From: Flaveria trinervia | Taxonomy: Eukaryota > Streptophyta > Magnoliopsida > Asterales > Asteraceae | Direction of reading: 5' to 3' | DNA length: 64,000 nt | Assembly: GCA_025506515.1 (NCBI GenBank) | Contig: CM046443.1 | Span: 26,152,945 to 26,216,944 of the forward strand | Shown: positions 33,720 through 45,279 of the stretch, one piece after another | How the letters are laid out: each line of letters opens with the position of its first letter | How positions within the stretch are numbered: position 1 is the stretch's first letter | The notes under the pieces: model-generated | What the model was told of the DNA's origin: nothing | The model's input: the letters and a program-made list of their open reading frames with translations, nothing else | The model's database searches: none | Program-made: the position numbers and the translations under genes

Positions 33720-34544
33720 TACAGGATCGGTTTTGATACTCAACAAAATATTTTCTGTCAAACTCACTAGCAAACACTCAAAAAGCAGAGTTCTTCTAAG
33801 AGTTGATTATAATATACTAAGTAACACAAGAAAAGCACAAGAGAATAATTTCAAGATACTTGTATATTATTTCTTAACTCAAAGTTTACAAGACTCTTAC
33901 AAGCTTACTACAAGAGTTACAATGATAAACTATATATACTACTATCTACAGTTGGATATACTTTGATACCAACTGGAATCCTCTAACTAAAGCAGATACT
34001 ACAAAGCTATAGTTTAAGGTATCTCAGATAGTTTCTTAGCTAAGATATAGTAGTCATGACATGTCCATGACTTACCTTTTGTCACCAACTAAAGTTGGTA
34101 ACTTGTACTAACATATAAAGGTGAACAATGGAATAAAGTATGGTCAACTACATGGCCTTACGGGAAAACGCCATGTAGTATCAAAGGTTTGCAACGGAGT
34201 TCAGAGACCATACTTATGTCCACTAGTTCATTAGCAGCATCTTCCGAAGGTTAATTGGCTTCGAAAGAACAAGTTCTTCTGAAGCCTTTTATACTTCAGA
34301 GGAGGCCGCTTCTTTCGTGGCTTTGGAACTTCTACTTAAGAAGTCATTGTCTTTGAATTCTTCTAAGTATTAAACTTCGAAACAGAAGACTTTGTCTTTG
34401 GAAGTTGATTCTACGCTTTGTCTTCGGAAGAATTCCATATCTTTCGGAAGTTCCATACTTACCTTCAGAAGTCCTTTACAAGTTGTACCAAAAATAGTCT
34501 AAGTGTTTGGTTTTGGTTGCACTAGCCTTCTTCTTGATCCAACA
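33720..34544 (-). repeat. Element D 3' LTR
   Basis: It starts TACAGGATCGG (partner TGCAGGATCAA, so the terminal TG is mutated) and ends CCAACA. U3 at 34240-34480 has CTTCGGAAG-like words in various states of decay. A TATATATAG promoter box lies near 33927-33936 on the minus strand. Confidence 0.93.
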
Positions 34545-34559
34545 AATTCCCCCTAGGCT
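34545..34559 (-). other. Polypurine tract of element D
   Basis: The minus strand reads AGCCTAGGGGGAATT next to the LTR start TGTTGGATC. Confidence 0.85.
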
Positions 34560-34574
34560 AATGCTACCAAAGCC

Positions 34575-37500
34575 TCACTTGTTCCTGCTTCTCAAAACTT
34601 TTAACACCATGGAAAGCAGATACTTATCTGTTTCTTTGTTCTTCTCGGAAGTAGTGCTGAGAAGTTTGTATAGATCATTTGTAGACAAGAGATCTAGTCT
34701 GTCACTTTGAATGATATGTACCCTTTGCTGAGTCCCTCTGAAGAGAGTTAGTTGATGGGAGTTATAGTCATGCTCCCATCTAACTATTGGTTCCAATTCA
34801 TGGCCGTCCACCATTTGTAGAAAGGCTTTGCCTTTGGTGATTGACCTTTCTTGTCTTCCTTCTCTCTCAGCTTAAACTCCTCTTCAATCTTGGATTTTAC
34901 AGTTAGCTCAGCAAGATGAAGGCTGCGTAGATGATTTCTGATGTGAGCAGCTGTTTCGAAGTTGGAGGGATTGGAGAATGGCTTCTCTGCTAACTCAACA
35001 ATGTCAAATCTGCTGGAGTGTAGCAGAGAGGAGGCATTTAACCTGTTGCTCTCTCCATTCTCTCTCTCCATAACAAAGTTGTGAGAGGCTTCATCAAACC
35101 TCCACTGAATGATCTTCTTTCTAGGCACAAGGGTCTAACTAGGCATCTTTTCCGCTTTCTTTGTATCCAGTAGAGTCACCAGCTTTCTTCTCAGCTTTCT
35201 TCTCAGCTTCTTCTCTTCATCGTTTAAGGAGTAAGAGTTGAGGCTAGGAGTTTAACGGCCTGGTCCAGTGTTCCTCTAGGCAGATCAAGGAATTGATCTC
35301 TTATGAGGGAACATGAGGATCCATCAATGTAAGTCAACTTGACAAAATCCTCCTCACAGGAGACGTCACTCAAGGTTGTGCATTTGTTGAGCTTCATCTT
35401 GATCTTCTTAAACTCCTCTAAGGAGAGATGTTTGGAAGGCTGAGGGGATGGTCTGGATGGTGTTGGGTAGGTAAAGGTTTGTGTTCTGGGTAAGGTTTTA
35501 GGTTGAGGGATGATTAGTTGAGGTGGTTGTGGTGATGAGATGGGTAAAGTGGTTGGTGTAGTTTCAGGGGTGTAAGGTTCAGAAATGGGCTCAGTTTTGA
35601 TGGGGAAAGGAAATGGTGAAGGTTCTAGTTGAGGTTGGGGTTGAGGTGCTGGTTTGAAGATCATCCCCTGTACCCTTCTATACATCTTTTTCCTCTTTCC
35701 CATGCGAATGTCAGCCTTGATGTCATTGACAAGTCGTTGGAGTGTCTTTTCAGACATAGGTCCCACCTGCCTACCAGAGAAGCCATGAGCCCAAAGATAT
35801 TTCTCACCTATCTTCTTGGCAGCAGTGACCCTTGCTTCTTTTCCTTCTTCTTCTTCTCCCTCAACTTCTCTCTCGCAACTCTCTTTCTCTCTTTCTCCAG
35901 TTGATCCTGCTATTTGTTGAAGAGCCATAGGATCGTGTCATTATCATGTGGAGATAGTTCTTAAAGAGAGAAACCCATGGAGTTTAGGAAAGATATCCTT
36001 TCCATCCGAAGCTGCAGATCAACTTTCCTCTTCTCCCTTTCTCCTTCCTCCTCTAAGGCCAACCTTGCTGCTTCCTCCCTTTGTTCAATCTACAGCCTGG
36101 TTGCCTTTTCTAGCTCTACTAACTCCTCTACTGGTAGCAGGAGTATATCTTCACTGACAGCTCCAAGCTTGATAAGCCTGTTAATGATCTCCACCCTCTT
36201 TTTGTTGTTGACTACCTCCTGGTTAGTTGCAGCTGCTTTAGAACTGGCAGCTAGCAACTTCCCAGTTGGGAGTCTACCTTTTCTTTTGAGATTTGCAATC
36301 CTCTCCTCCTCTTGGAGCTCTTCCGCAGTCATTTTCTTCTTTCCTTTATCATCTTTGGAAGTTCTTGACTTTCGAGGTTATTGGATGGAGGGTTCAGATT
36401 GAGACATGGTGGATGGAGATAGTGAAGTTGTTTGAGCTAGGGTTCGATTGAGAAAGTCTTCACTATTCACCTCAGATGCCAATTCTAGAATTGCATCTGT
36501 GATGATTAGATCCTCGGACAAAGAGAACAGACTTTCCGCAGCTTCCATCTCAGCTTTGGAAGACTTAACATGTTCTATCGAGGCTTTGACTTCAGCTTGG
36601 GAAGTTTGAGAGAATGCACTATCTGTCCCAACTGTTTCAGTTGCTTGGCCATTGGTCCTCATTTTCCCTTTGAATTGAATCTCTGGTTCCATTTGGACCT
36701 TAGGTTGACCAACTTTTTCCACAATGGTAGAAGGTGCACTTAACCTCTGAAGCTCTTCAGGTCCAAAGTACATCATAGCCGCATCAAGGATAGGCTGATC
36801 TAAAGAAGATCTTAATCAAAACTTGGAGAGGATCCTATAGATATCTTTGAGCATCCTTGGGTCCATTTGCAGGACAACTTAGGAGGGCTCAGGAAAGACA
36901 GTTGCAATGGGAGTCGAATATCTACTAGATAGGGAAGTTAAAGCTTAGCTCCGTGGTTCCTTAGTTGTTTGTCTCTGAACACTCTCCCCTTTTTTGGTAG
37001 CATCATCTTGAGAGCTAGATGAGCTAGAGGAAGAGGTCAATGAGACTTGATTGGTACATGCCTAACATATCTTTCAATCTGTTTATCAGCTAGTTGAGCC
37101 TTGAGATTTTTAATCTCAAGTTGCTGAGTGGCAGACCTATCCTCTAAAATCTTAACCTTTAATTCAATATTTAAGACTTTAGAAAGTAGGTCCTGAATGA
37201 TGAGTTGCATGCTACCCTCATATTCTTTGAAGAATCACGGGGAGATGAGGTAACATACCTCGTATGTTCACCCTCACCACCAGATGTGGTTTCTTGGCAC
37301 CCCTGGTTTCTCTTGCCTAAGGATGTCTCTTTTAGAGTCATCAAAAGGAACAGTTGCCATAGATTCAGTCTTAGAGATGTTACCACTATCATGAGGATCC
37401 AATGAGTTTCCTTCAGTAGTGGCGGCTGTATCTACATGAGTCCCCTCCACATCTGTGGGACTCATCTCAGTTGGTTTTAATTGATGTGGGCTAGAGATAA

Positions 37501-38749
37501 GAGGTCCCTCTAGGCTCTGTTGATCCATGAGAGAGTGTTGTGGATCAACTTCGTTGCCATGAAGAGATGTAATCTCCTCATCAGTTCTGAATAAAAGGTC
37601 AGTAAAGGATATAGAAGTTAAGCCTAGTGACCCAAGACTTTGGTCAATGTCTAGTGGCATTGAGCCTTAAGTGGGGCTGTCCCTTTTTGGTTTCTTAAGA
37701 GAGTGTTGGGACTCATCCTGAGGGTTGGCAACCTAGGCTTGGAGCTCAGGGAATTGAGACTAAGGAGACTCAAATCCCATATTGAGGTCTAAGGAGAAAG
37801 ATGGTGAGACCTTTGAATGAGTGGGAGTCCATGGTTCCACTCTAATCTTTTTGGTTTGAACAGGAGGGACTTTCTCAATCAGAGTAGACTGAGCAAGGGT
37901 TTGTTTGCGTCTTTGATATGTGTGTTTGATGGGGTGAGCAGGAAAAACAAGGGTAATTGCTGGTGTGGGTTCATCACCTGTGGTGGTGAATAGGGATGTC
38001 ACTAGGAGCCATTGGCTCAATCATACGTGGAAGAAGGTCAGTGTGTCTTCGAGTGAAGTTGGTGGACACTCTCTTCAAAATCTTAAAGATGGTCGGCCTC
38101 ATTTGAGGGACATGCAGAGCAACTACATAGACAAGCTTACCCTAGTCTAGCTCACAGTTGATTATGTGTTGAAGAAACCTAGGATACATATAGAATGTGT
38201 CCTTTTGGAGGTTTCCAAGAAAGTTGGTCAGAACAAACCTTGAATAGTTGAAGCAGAGGCTCTTCACCAATCCATGAACTAGGCAGCCCAGTTCATATGG
38301 GATTTGATCCCATCCCCCAGACTTGTTTGACAAACAGTGAAGAACAACATGAAATAGGAACTTCCAGTTATAAGAAAAGTTGAACTTATAAACTGTAGAC
38401 CTATTCACATCTCCACCGTATCCCATTTGAATATAGGTGTCGTCAAGTTCTGATTTGGGGAACTCAGTAGGAGCGCCTTCATCATGGATCTCCAGATGCT
38501 CCCTGATGACCTGTTCAGTAATGACCAACTCCTGGCTTGAAATACTGGTTTAGATAACCCTAGCTTGATTTGGATTACTACCTAACCGTTCCTCTAGAAA
38601 TCCTCCATGTGGTTCAGGTAAATAGTAGGATTCACAGTCAGAGCAGTGAAGTAGGGAGATTGTGTAAGAAAAGAGATAATGTCTGAGAAGTCAACATCCT
38701 TGGAAGAGTAAAGGAATGCAACTTGGTTGTGCTGAGGATTGAGTGCCAT
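34575..38749 (-). pseudogene. Element D ORF3 (env-like position), broken
   Basis: The start at 38749 begins MALNPQHNQVAFL. Frame 38528-38142 continues the shared N-terminal domain with MVITEQVIREHLEI, MGYGGDV, GGWDQIPYEL and MYPRFLQHIINCEL, closely parallel to B. Frames 38020-37760, 37660-37274 and 36776-36378 are Ser/Thr/Pro/Glu-rich. Frames 36332-36090 and 35928-35224 are charged and then Pro-rich. Frames 35128-34784 and 34814-34575 hold QWRFDEASHNFVMER and RWEHDYNSHQLTLFR modules. Multiple stops and frameshifts. Function unknown; no membrane span seen. Confidence 0.76.
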
Positions 38750-38850
38750 TGAGAAAGGAGATGATGAAACAAGGTAGAGCAGGGTGAATTTGGGGTGAAG
38801 GAGGTTTTGGACAGTAAATTTGGTAAAAATATTAAAGTGACGAGTCGGGA

Positions 38851-38862
38851 TTATTTAAATGG
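38851..38862 (-). promoter_or_regulatory. TATA-like box upstream of element D ORF3
   Basis: The minus strand reads ATTTAAATAAT about 105 bp before the ORF3 ATG at 38749. It is the weakest of the four TATA-like words, but in the same place. Confidence 0.4.
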
Positions 38863-38869
38863 GTGACAT

Positions 38870-39369
38870 GGTGATGTTGGATGGATAAGGTGAAAAGATG
38901 GTTTAGGGTTAGATGTGACAGTGGCGACAAGGTGAAAACCATTCAAAAGATTAAGACATCATTAATAAAATCTTTACTTTTTACTGTGTGGGGCCCAAAG
39001 GTTTCCGTTATTAAGAGAAGTCTTTTTTCGAAGGTAAAAGTATTTCCAAAGGATTTTCTCTTCCGAAGCCAAAACTTATTTCAGAAGGTAAAAGAATTTA
39101 CTTCCGAGAATAAGAGTGTCTTCCGAAAGAAGAAGTCTTCAAGCTTCAAAAGTAGTTAAGATATGCTTTCGAGACTAAAAACTCTTTGGAAGATAAAACT
39201 TGAATTGAGAGAATTGCCTTCAGGAGATAATGAAGAGATCTTCCAAGGGTGATTTGCTCTTTGGAAATACTCACACTTAGTCAATTGTGAAGAATAATTT
39301 TCTATAACATGGCTTAGATTGTATTTGACAAAAGACAAGACACATTTTTAAAAGGTTTTCAAATGAGAT
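38870..39369 (-). repeat. Spacer between element D pol and ORF3
   Basis: No gene. CTTCCGAAG-like words and decayed forms lie at 38990-39290, matching the vocabulary of the D LTR U3. Less regular than in B, consistent with age. Confidence 0.8.
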
Positions 39370-40089
39370 ATATTAGTCAATGTTTATCAACCCAATAGTC
39401 GTAATGACATACTTAAATCTTTATTCATCAAAGGCTTTAGTCAACAAATCAACATATTGTTCATTTGAGTCAACTTTGACTAATTTAATAAGGTTTTTCT
39501 TATTAATATCTCTAATGAAATGATACCTGATATCAACGTGCTTTGTCTTGGAGTGCTTCACAAGATTTTTAGTGATGGAGATAGCACTGTGTCAATGTGG
39601 ATAGGGGTGCTCATGAAGTTGAATCCATAGTCTAGTATCTAATTTTGAATCCACAACAATTGAGCACAAAAACTTGCAGCAGCAATGTTCAACTTCAACA
39701 GTAGATGTGGAGACACACGATTGCTTTTTGCATTGCCATGAGATGATACTTCCACCAAGAAATTGACATCCTCCTGATTTGGATTTCTTGTTAATGTTGC
39801 AGCCACCATAGTCACTATCTAAGTAGCCATAAAGATTGAAGTTGGAGTTTCTAGGATACCAGAGACCAAGCTTTGGTGCTCCTTTGAGGTATCTAATAAT
39901 TCTCTTGGCATCAACTGGGTGAGACACCTTTGGAGCAGCCTGATATCTTGCACATATGCATATGGCAAACATGATATTAGGTCTACTTGATATGAGATAT
40001 ATCAAAGAACCGATGATTACCCTACACGAATGTTAATCAGTATCCTCCTCCTCAGAGTCAGGACAAAAGTCATGGTTTCTGGGTATGGG
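39370..40089 (-). pseudogene. Element D RNase H
   Basis: Frame 40005-39592 shows MIYLISSRPNIMFAIC, YLDSDYGGCNINKKS and SIISWQCKKQSCVSTSTVE. The signature STAEAEY has decayed to STVEVEH. The tail to 39370 matches the B RNase H end with broken frames. Confidence 0.85.
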
Positions 40090-41449
40090 TGTCTTGGCTA
40101 GCTTACAATCTTTCATATCAAATCTTTCCAAGATATCAGAGACATACTTAGATTGATTGATAAAGAACCCTTCCTTCATCTTCTTCACTTGAATAACAAG
40201 GAAAAGTCCATTTTTCCCATAGAACTCATCTCAAACTTCTTCTTCAAGATGCTCTCAAAGTCTTCACATATTTGGTCATTTGAAGAACCAAATATGATAT
40301 CATCAACATAGACTTGAATAAGCAAAATGTCTTTCTCAGACTTCTTGATAAAGAGAGTCTTGTCAATGGTTCCTCTAGTGCAACCATTTTTCAGGAGAAA
40401 TTGAGACAGAGTATCATACCACAGCCTAGGTGCTTGGTGCAGCCCATAAAAAGCATTATCCAATTTGCACAGATCGTTGGGATGTTGTGGGTCTTCAAAT
40501 CCTGGAGGTTGACACACATATACCTCCCTATCTATATTTCCATATAGAAAAGAACACGTGACATCAAGTTGATAGACAGTAAAGTTCTTGGATGCAACAT
40601 AAGCAAGGAAGATTCTAACTGCCTCAAATCTTGCAATAGGTGCAAAGACATCTGCATAATCAATTCCTTTCTCTTAGGTGTATCCTTGAACAACTAGTCT
40701 AGCTTTGTTCTTGATGATCAAGCCTCTATCATCTCTCTTGTTTCTAAAAATCCATTTGGTGCCTATATGTACTTGACCAAATGGTAGCGGCCAAAGGTTC
40801 CAAACCTTTTGTCTCTTGAATGAAGCAACTCTTTTTGCATTGACTCAACCTACCTACTATCCTTTAAGTGTTTTTCTACTTTCTTGGGTTCCATCTGAGA
40901 CAAAAATCATGAGTACAAGTAGACATTCCCATGAAGAGTTTGTCCCCTTGTTCTCACACCATCAAAGACTTCTCCTATGATGTTCTCAGCTGGACGAGTG
41001 TTGTAAATCCTTAGTCTAGGAATCACTTCTAGTTGCAAAGATAGATCCAACCAGCTACTGTTTCAATGTCATTCAACTTGAGGACTGATTGAATGAAAAA
41101 GAAACATCATCAGCATCAGTTGACTGAGAAGTAGTATTAACAGTAGCCTATTCCTTTAGAATACTACTTCCATTAGCTTGGTGTTGTATGTTATTAGCTG
41201 ATGAGTTATTAGACTCACTTTGCTGATAACTTGTTGAAGCTCCACTGGTTCCTGAAATCATCATGCTATCGGATCTACCAATGATGGGAGCTTGGGGTTC
41301 AGAGACTCTTGGAGAACTTGGAAGAGGTCTGGGTAACTCAAATAGCTAGTCTTCATTAGAATCACTTTGAGTACCTATTCCAGCTAAAACATTCTCACAA
41401 GATGGTTTAGAATAGTTTGGAAACAATTCTAAGTCAAAATATGATCAGG
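40090..41449 (-). pseudogene. Element D reverse transcriptase and linker
   Basis: The linker (41449-40880) is frameshifted. The polymerase frame 40517-40185 has QPPGFEDPQHPND, LYGLHQAPRLWYD (as FYGLHQAPR) and the intact box YVDDIIFGS, then MSSMGKMDF. Upstream motifs (APIARFEAVRI-like, 40660-40600) are readable with a stop in LRE-I-D. The catalytic core is conserved but the gene is broken. Confidence 0.87.
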
Positions 41450-42451
41450 GCCATTCCACCTAACACGAGGAGTGTGCTCATTAACAATAATGTTGGATGA
41501 TTCCTCAAATTGTTGATTTTTGATGTTATAGACTATAAGCAATTAAAGTGGAGGAATATCCAACAAAGGCAACATCATCCGACTTCTCAGCAAAATTTTC
41601 CAACTTGTCCTTTGTGTTAAGTATAGTACACTTGCTGCCAAAGGACCTTAGAAAGCCAATGAATGGTGGCCTCTTGTTCTATAGCTCATAAGGGGTTTTT
41701 CCATATGGCTTGACAATGAGGACCCTGTTCTGCACATAACATGCGGTGCTCACTGCCTCTGCCCAGAATGTTAGTGGCAGCTTTGAATCAGCTAACATGG
41801 TCCTAGCAGCCTCACTCAGTGACATGTTCCTCCTCTCAGCAACACCATTTTGTTAAGGAGTTTTAGGAGCACTGTATTGTCTGGTAATCCCCTTTGAGTT
41901 ACATAATAAGTTAGGAACTTGATTCTTAAACTTAGTCCCTTGATCACTCTTGAATATCTTTAACTTGTGATCACTTTGATTTTCAATTTTAAGAATAAAA
42001 GATTTTAAATTTTAGTAGTTTCATCTTTAGTTCTTAAAAAGAATACTCATGTAAATATTGTAAAATCATCAAATATCACAAGGCAATATAATTTCCTTCC
42101 AATGATCATTATACTTGTTGGACCAAATAAATCCATGTGCAATAAGTGTAATGGGGTGGTGATAGAGTTAACTTCTTTAGATTTGTGAGAGACTCTATGT
42201 TGCTTTTCTTTCAGGCAAGCTACACAGTTGTCTCTACAGAAAAGTTCTTTTTTGGGCATGCCATGTACCAAGTTGTTTTTAACTAATTTATTCATGGTTT
42301 TAAAATTTACATGATACATACGTTTATGCCATAAGTCAGACTCATCACCACCAACTTTGAAAAGAAAGCATGATACTTCACCCAAAGGAGAAGCAATTTT
42401 CATATCCAGCTTGTACATATCCCCTTTCTTGGGAGTTCTAAGAAGCACCAA
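41450..42451 (-). pseudogene. Element D integrase
   Basis: Frame 42451-42047 has HKRMYHVNFKTMNKL, CVACLKEKQHRVS and MDLFGPTS (first Asp). The core second Asp is read as SDQGTKF-like near 41940. The catalytic Glu region, NGVAERRNMSL-like, is near 41830, with a stop just before it where CAG became TAA. Decayed. Confidence 0.82.
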
Positions 42452-42590
42452 TTCCTAAGGAATTGTCATCCCAGGTTTGAGGATGATGCACTCATGTTCT
42501 GTGAAAAGCATTTGATGCTTTTGATCACAAAATTAAGAAAATTTAGGAGATTGTGTTCAAGCTGCTTGACAAAGTTCACTTTGTCGACTC

Positions 42591-42917
42591 TTAACAACCA
42601 TTGGATACACGTCCTCTACCTAAAATGTATCCTTCGGTCTCACCTCCAAATTGAATAGGATCTCCATCAAAATGTTGAAATTGTTGAAGTAGACATCTGT
42701 TCCCGGTTATGTGCCTGGAGCATCCACTATCCACTATCCAGACATTACTGTTCTTGTCTTGTGAATGTCCCTGGACATAAGGTGAAAAGTTAGTTTTGAC
42801 TGGAAACCCAAGCCTGGCTGGTCTTGGGTTTTTCCATTGATGATGACATAATTGAACCAAAGTGAATGGTAGAGGGTTCAATGGATGTCTTTGAAGAAGA
42901 AGGAGTGACTGCAACAT
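42591..42917 (-). CDS. Element D aspartic protease
   Basis: The frame carries VWIVDSGCSRHITGN with an intact catalytic DSG, followed by FGGETEGYILGRGRV. The C-terminus continues past 42591 in another phase (YNLLS-like). Equivalent to 14796-14476 in B. Confidence 0.88.
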   Translation of the reverse strand: MLQSLLLLQRHPLNPLPFTLVQLCHHQWKNPRPARLGFPVKTNFSPYVQGHSQDKNSNVWIVDSGCSRHITGNRCLLQQFQHFDGDPIQFGGETEGYILGRGRVSNGC

Positions 42918-43028
42918 CTTGTCCGATCTTCCATTCCATCCTATGGTTGGTCAGTTTAGATGAGCTTGTTGAAGCTTGAGCATCATGACTTTCTTCTGAA
43001 GCTTCTTTGTTTTCAAAAGAAGAGCTCA

Positions 43029-44320
43029 CTACCTTCTTTTCCGAAGCAGCCTTTTCTCGGAAGGTTTCAAGGAAACTCTTTTGTTCTTTTGAGCCTTCCT
43101 TGGTTTAATTTCTGAAGCCATTTTCCCTTTGAAAAAATGTCTTTCTTCTGAAAGCAACTTAGCTTCGGAAACCAGCTTTCCTTTTCTCATCACTTGAACC
43201 ATTTGATAAGGTCCAAATGTGAATCCTTCCTTGGTTTCTTCCTTTTTAACATTATTTGCATAATGTGTGCTTGCTGGATTGTAATAACAATCTTTAGCCA
43301 AGTGGTTTTGTAGACCACACATTATGCATGTAATGTTAATCTTTGGGGATTTTGATGGCTAAGGTTTCTTAATCTTCTTGTCTTCCTCTGCAGCCTTCCC
43401 CTTTGACTTCTGATCCTTTGATAGGATAGAAGTGCTGGTACAACGCTTCTTTCCTGAATTAGAAGTGCCTACCACCTGGAATCCAGCTGAAATGAAAACA
43501 CCCTTTTGCTTTGGGTCAATCTTCAGCTTGGATTCAACTACTTCTTGGCAGTTCTTCTAGCTGCCTTTGCCTAGTTTCTTCTAGCTTTGGTGGATAGGGG
43601 TTGATCATCATAAGTAGAAATAGGTTGATTTACCTATTCCTTCCCTATGGTGGTCTCCATTATTGCATCATTCTTCAACTCAAGTGAAGATGGGTACCAC
43701 ACCTTGGTTGTCTAATAGACTCATAAGAGTGTGGTGGAGCAATCTCATTGGTCCCCAACCCTCCTTTGTTTTGATAACAAATTTTGGAGTGGGAGGATGA
43801 TGCAATAATTGCTTGGAAGTTTTGCTTAGAAATAGCATGCTTCCTTGCTTGAGCCTCAGTTAACTTGGATATTAAGTCCTTGATTTGAGTCCTGTAATTG
43901 GTGTGCTCGTGTTTTAAAGAGGAAACTGTTTTCTCTAACTCCTCAATTTTATGTTGATAGTCAGATTCAGCCTTTTTAAAATAAGCTTTTAAGATGTTTA
44001 AGGACTCAATATCAGATTTAATTTCCATGTTATAGTCCTGGTACATTTAAACCTTGGGAATATAGGCTGGACTACAGAGATGATCATATACCTTAGAGTT
44101 GTCTGTTCCAGCCATGAGTGCTTGTACAGGGGTGACATCTTGGACCATAAAGCTCCAATCAACTTCTTATGCCACAACAACAGTTTCAGTTGATTTTCCA
44201 GCAGCTTTTGGTGTGGAAGGATGTGAGGAGGCATGAGCAGATCCCAGGTTGATTTAGGAGCTTTGAATTCCCTAGCAAAATGACCCACCTGGTTACAGTT
44301 ATAACACTTGGCCTTTGCTT
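43029..44320 (-). pseudogene. Element D Gag, C-terminal part (downstream of element C)
   Basis: Directly after the C insertion the first zinc knuckle reads CYNCNQVGHFAREF, so the last Cys has become Phe. Frame 44046-43675 is a coiled coil (MEIKSDIESLNILKAYF). Frame 43322-43029 holds CIMCGLQNHLAKDC, the second knuckle. CTTCCGAAG/CTTCGGAAG-like words occur at 43030-43170 as in B. The Gag end and linker are frameshifted. Confidence 0.83.
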
Positions 44321-45233
44321 TGAAAGGATCAGAGATCTCAAGTTTGATGGATTAGAGTGTTACGCAGCGGAATAGAACAAGAATTAGACAAATTATAGCA
44401 AGAATTTGATATTCGTATGCATTAAGAACAAATACGGTTGTAAAGAGAGAATATATTTCTGTGAAAAGGAATGTTTCAATAATATCAAAAATTTCTGCTC
44501 AATCATTCACCGATTACAATTAGGTTGACACTCCTTATATAGAGTGCAATCACTGCTGATATCATGGGATAGTGACATCTGAAGATTTGTTACAAAAGTA
44601 ACTAAAACTTAACAAACTACTGAAATGTTCACAACTACTGAGAACATATCAGAGTGCTAAGTATAAAACATAAAACTACTGATACGAAACTACTAAAACT
44701 ACAACGACTGAAGAACAAGCTCTTCAGTCGTTTTACAAAACTACTGAAAAGAAAAACATCAAACTATTGAAAGAAAACCGTCACAACTACTGAAGAAGAC
44801 CTCTTCAGCTGTTGTGACAACGTCTGATACTTGGTCTTCAGCACTTGTGTCTTCAGACTTTGTCTTCAACACTTGTGTCTTCAGACTTTGTCTTCAGTAC
44901 TTGTGTCTTCAGACTTTGTCTTCAGCACTTGTGTCTTCAGACTTTGTCTTCAGCACTTGTGTCTTCAGACTTTGTCTTCAGCACTTGTCTTCAGACTTTG
45001 TCTTCAGCACTTGTCTTCAGACTTTGTCTTCAGCACTTGTGTTCAGACTTTGTCTTCAGCACTTGTCTTCAGACTTTGTCTTCAGCACTTGTGTTCAGAC
45101 TTTGTCTTCATCACTTGTCTTCAGACTTTGTCTTCAGCACTTGTCTTCAGCTGTTGTGGACTTCAGCAGTTGTTGTGACGTTTGTGGACTTTAAGGTTTT
45201 TCTGATCCGACTCATTGGTTCTTTTGGTCCAAA
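44321..45233 (-). repeat. Element C 3' LTR
   Basis: It starts TGAAAGGATC. The end reads GGTCCAA directly before the tract, so one base of the terminal CCAACA seems deleted. It contains an amplified array at 44835-45160 with eleven CAGACTTTGTC units. Confidence 0.94.
44835..45160. repeat. U3 minisatellite in element C 3' LTR
   Basis: Alternating half-units CTTCAGCACTTGTGT and CTTCAGACTTTGT give a 25-28 bp period, eleven units plus a partial one. Open frames in all three plus-strand phases here are a by-product of the repeat. Confidence 0.95.
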
Positions 45234-45248
45234 AACTCCCTCTGAACC
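45234..45248 (-). other. Polypurine tract of element C
   Basis: The minus strand reads GGTTCAGAGGGAGTT, one substitution from element A. Confidence 0.8.
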
Positions 45249-45279
45249 AATGCAGCCAAAACCTTAACTTTATTGAGGT

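Noticed and set aside
33733..33966. A host gene exon within the D LTR
   Set aside because: The sequence is repeated at 58170-58400 as the other LTR of D and has no known domain.
34507..34814. Plus-strand open frames near the element D LTR
   Set aside because: They lie opposite ORF3 and the LTR, with no domain and no codon pattern of their own.
44835..45160. CRISPR-like alternation of short units
   Set aside because: The units are contiguous and nearly identical, with no unique spacers, in a plant LTR. It is a minisatellite.
44814..45267. Overlapping plus-strand open frames in all three phases
   Set aside because: They arise from a tandem repeat free of stops and encode only repeated CLQTLSSALV-like peptides. 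The region is LTR U3 of element C; the same occurs at 56621-56984.
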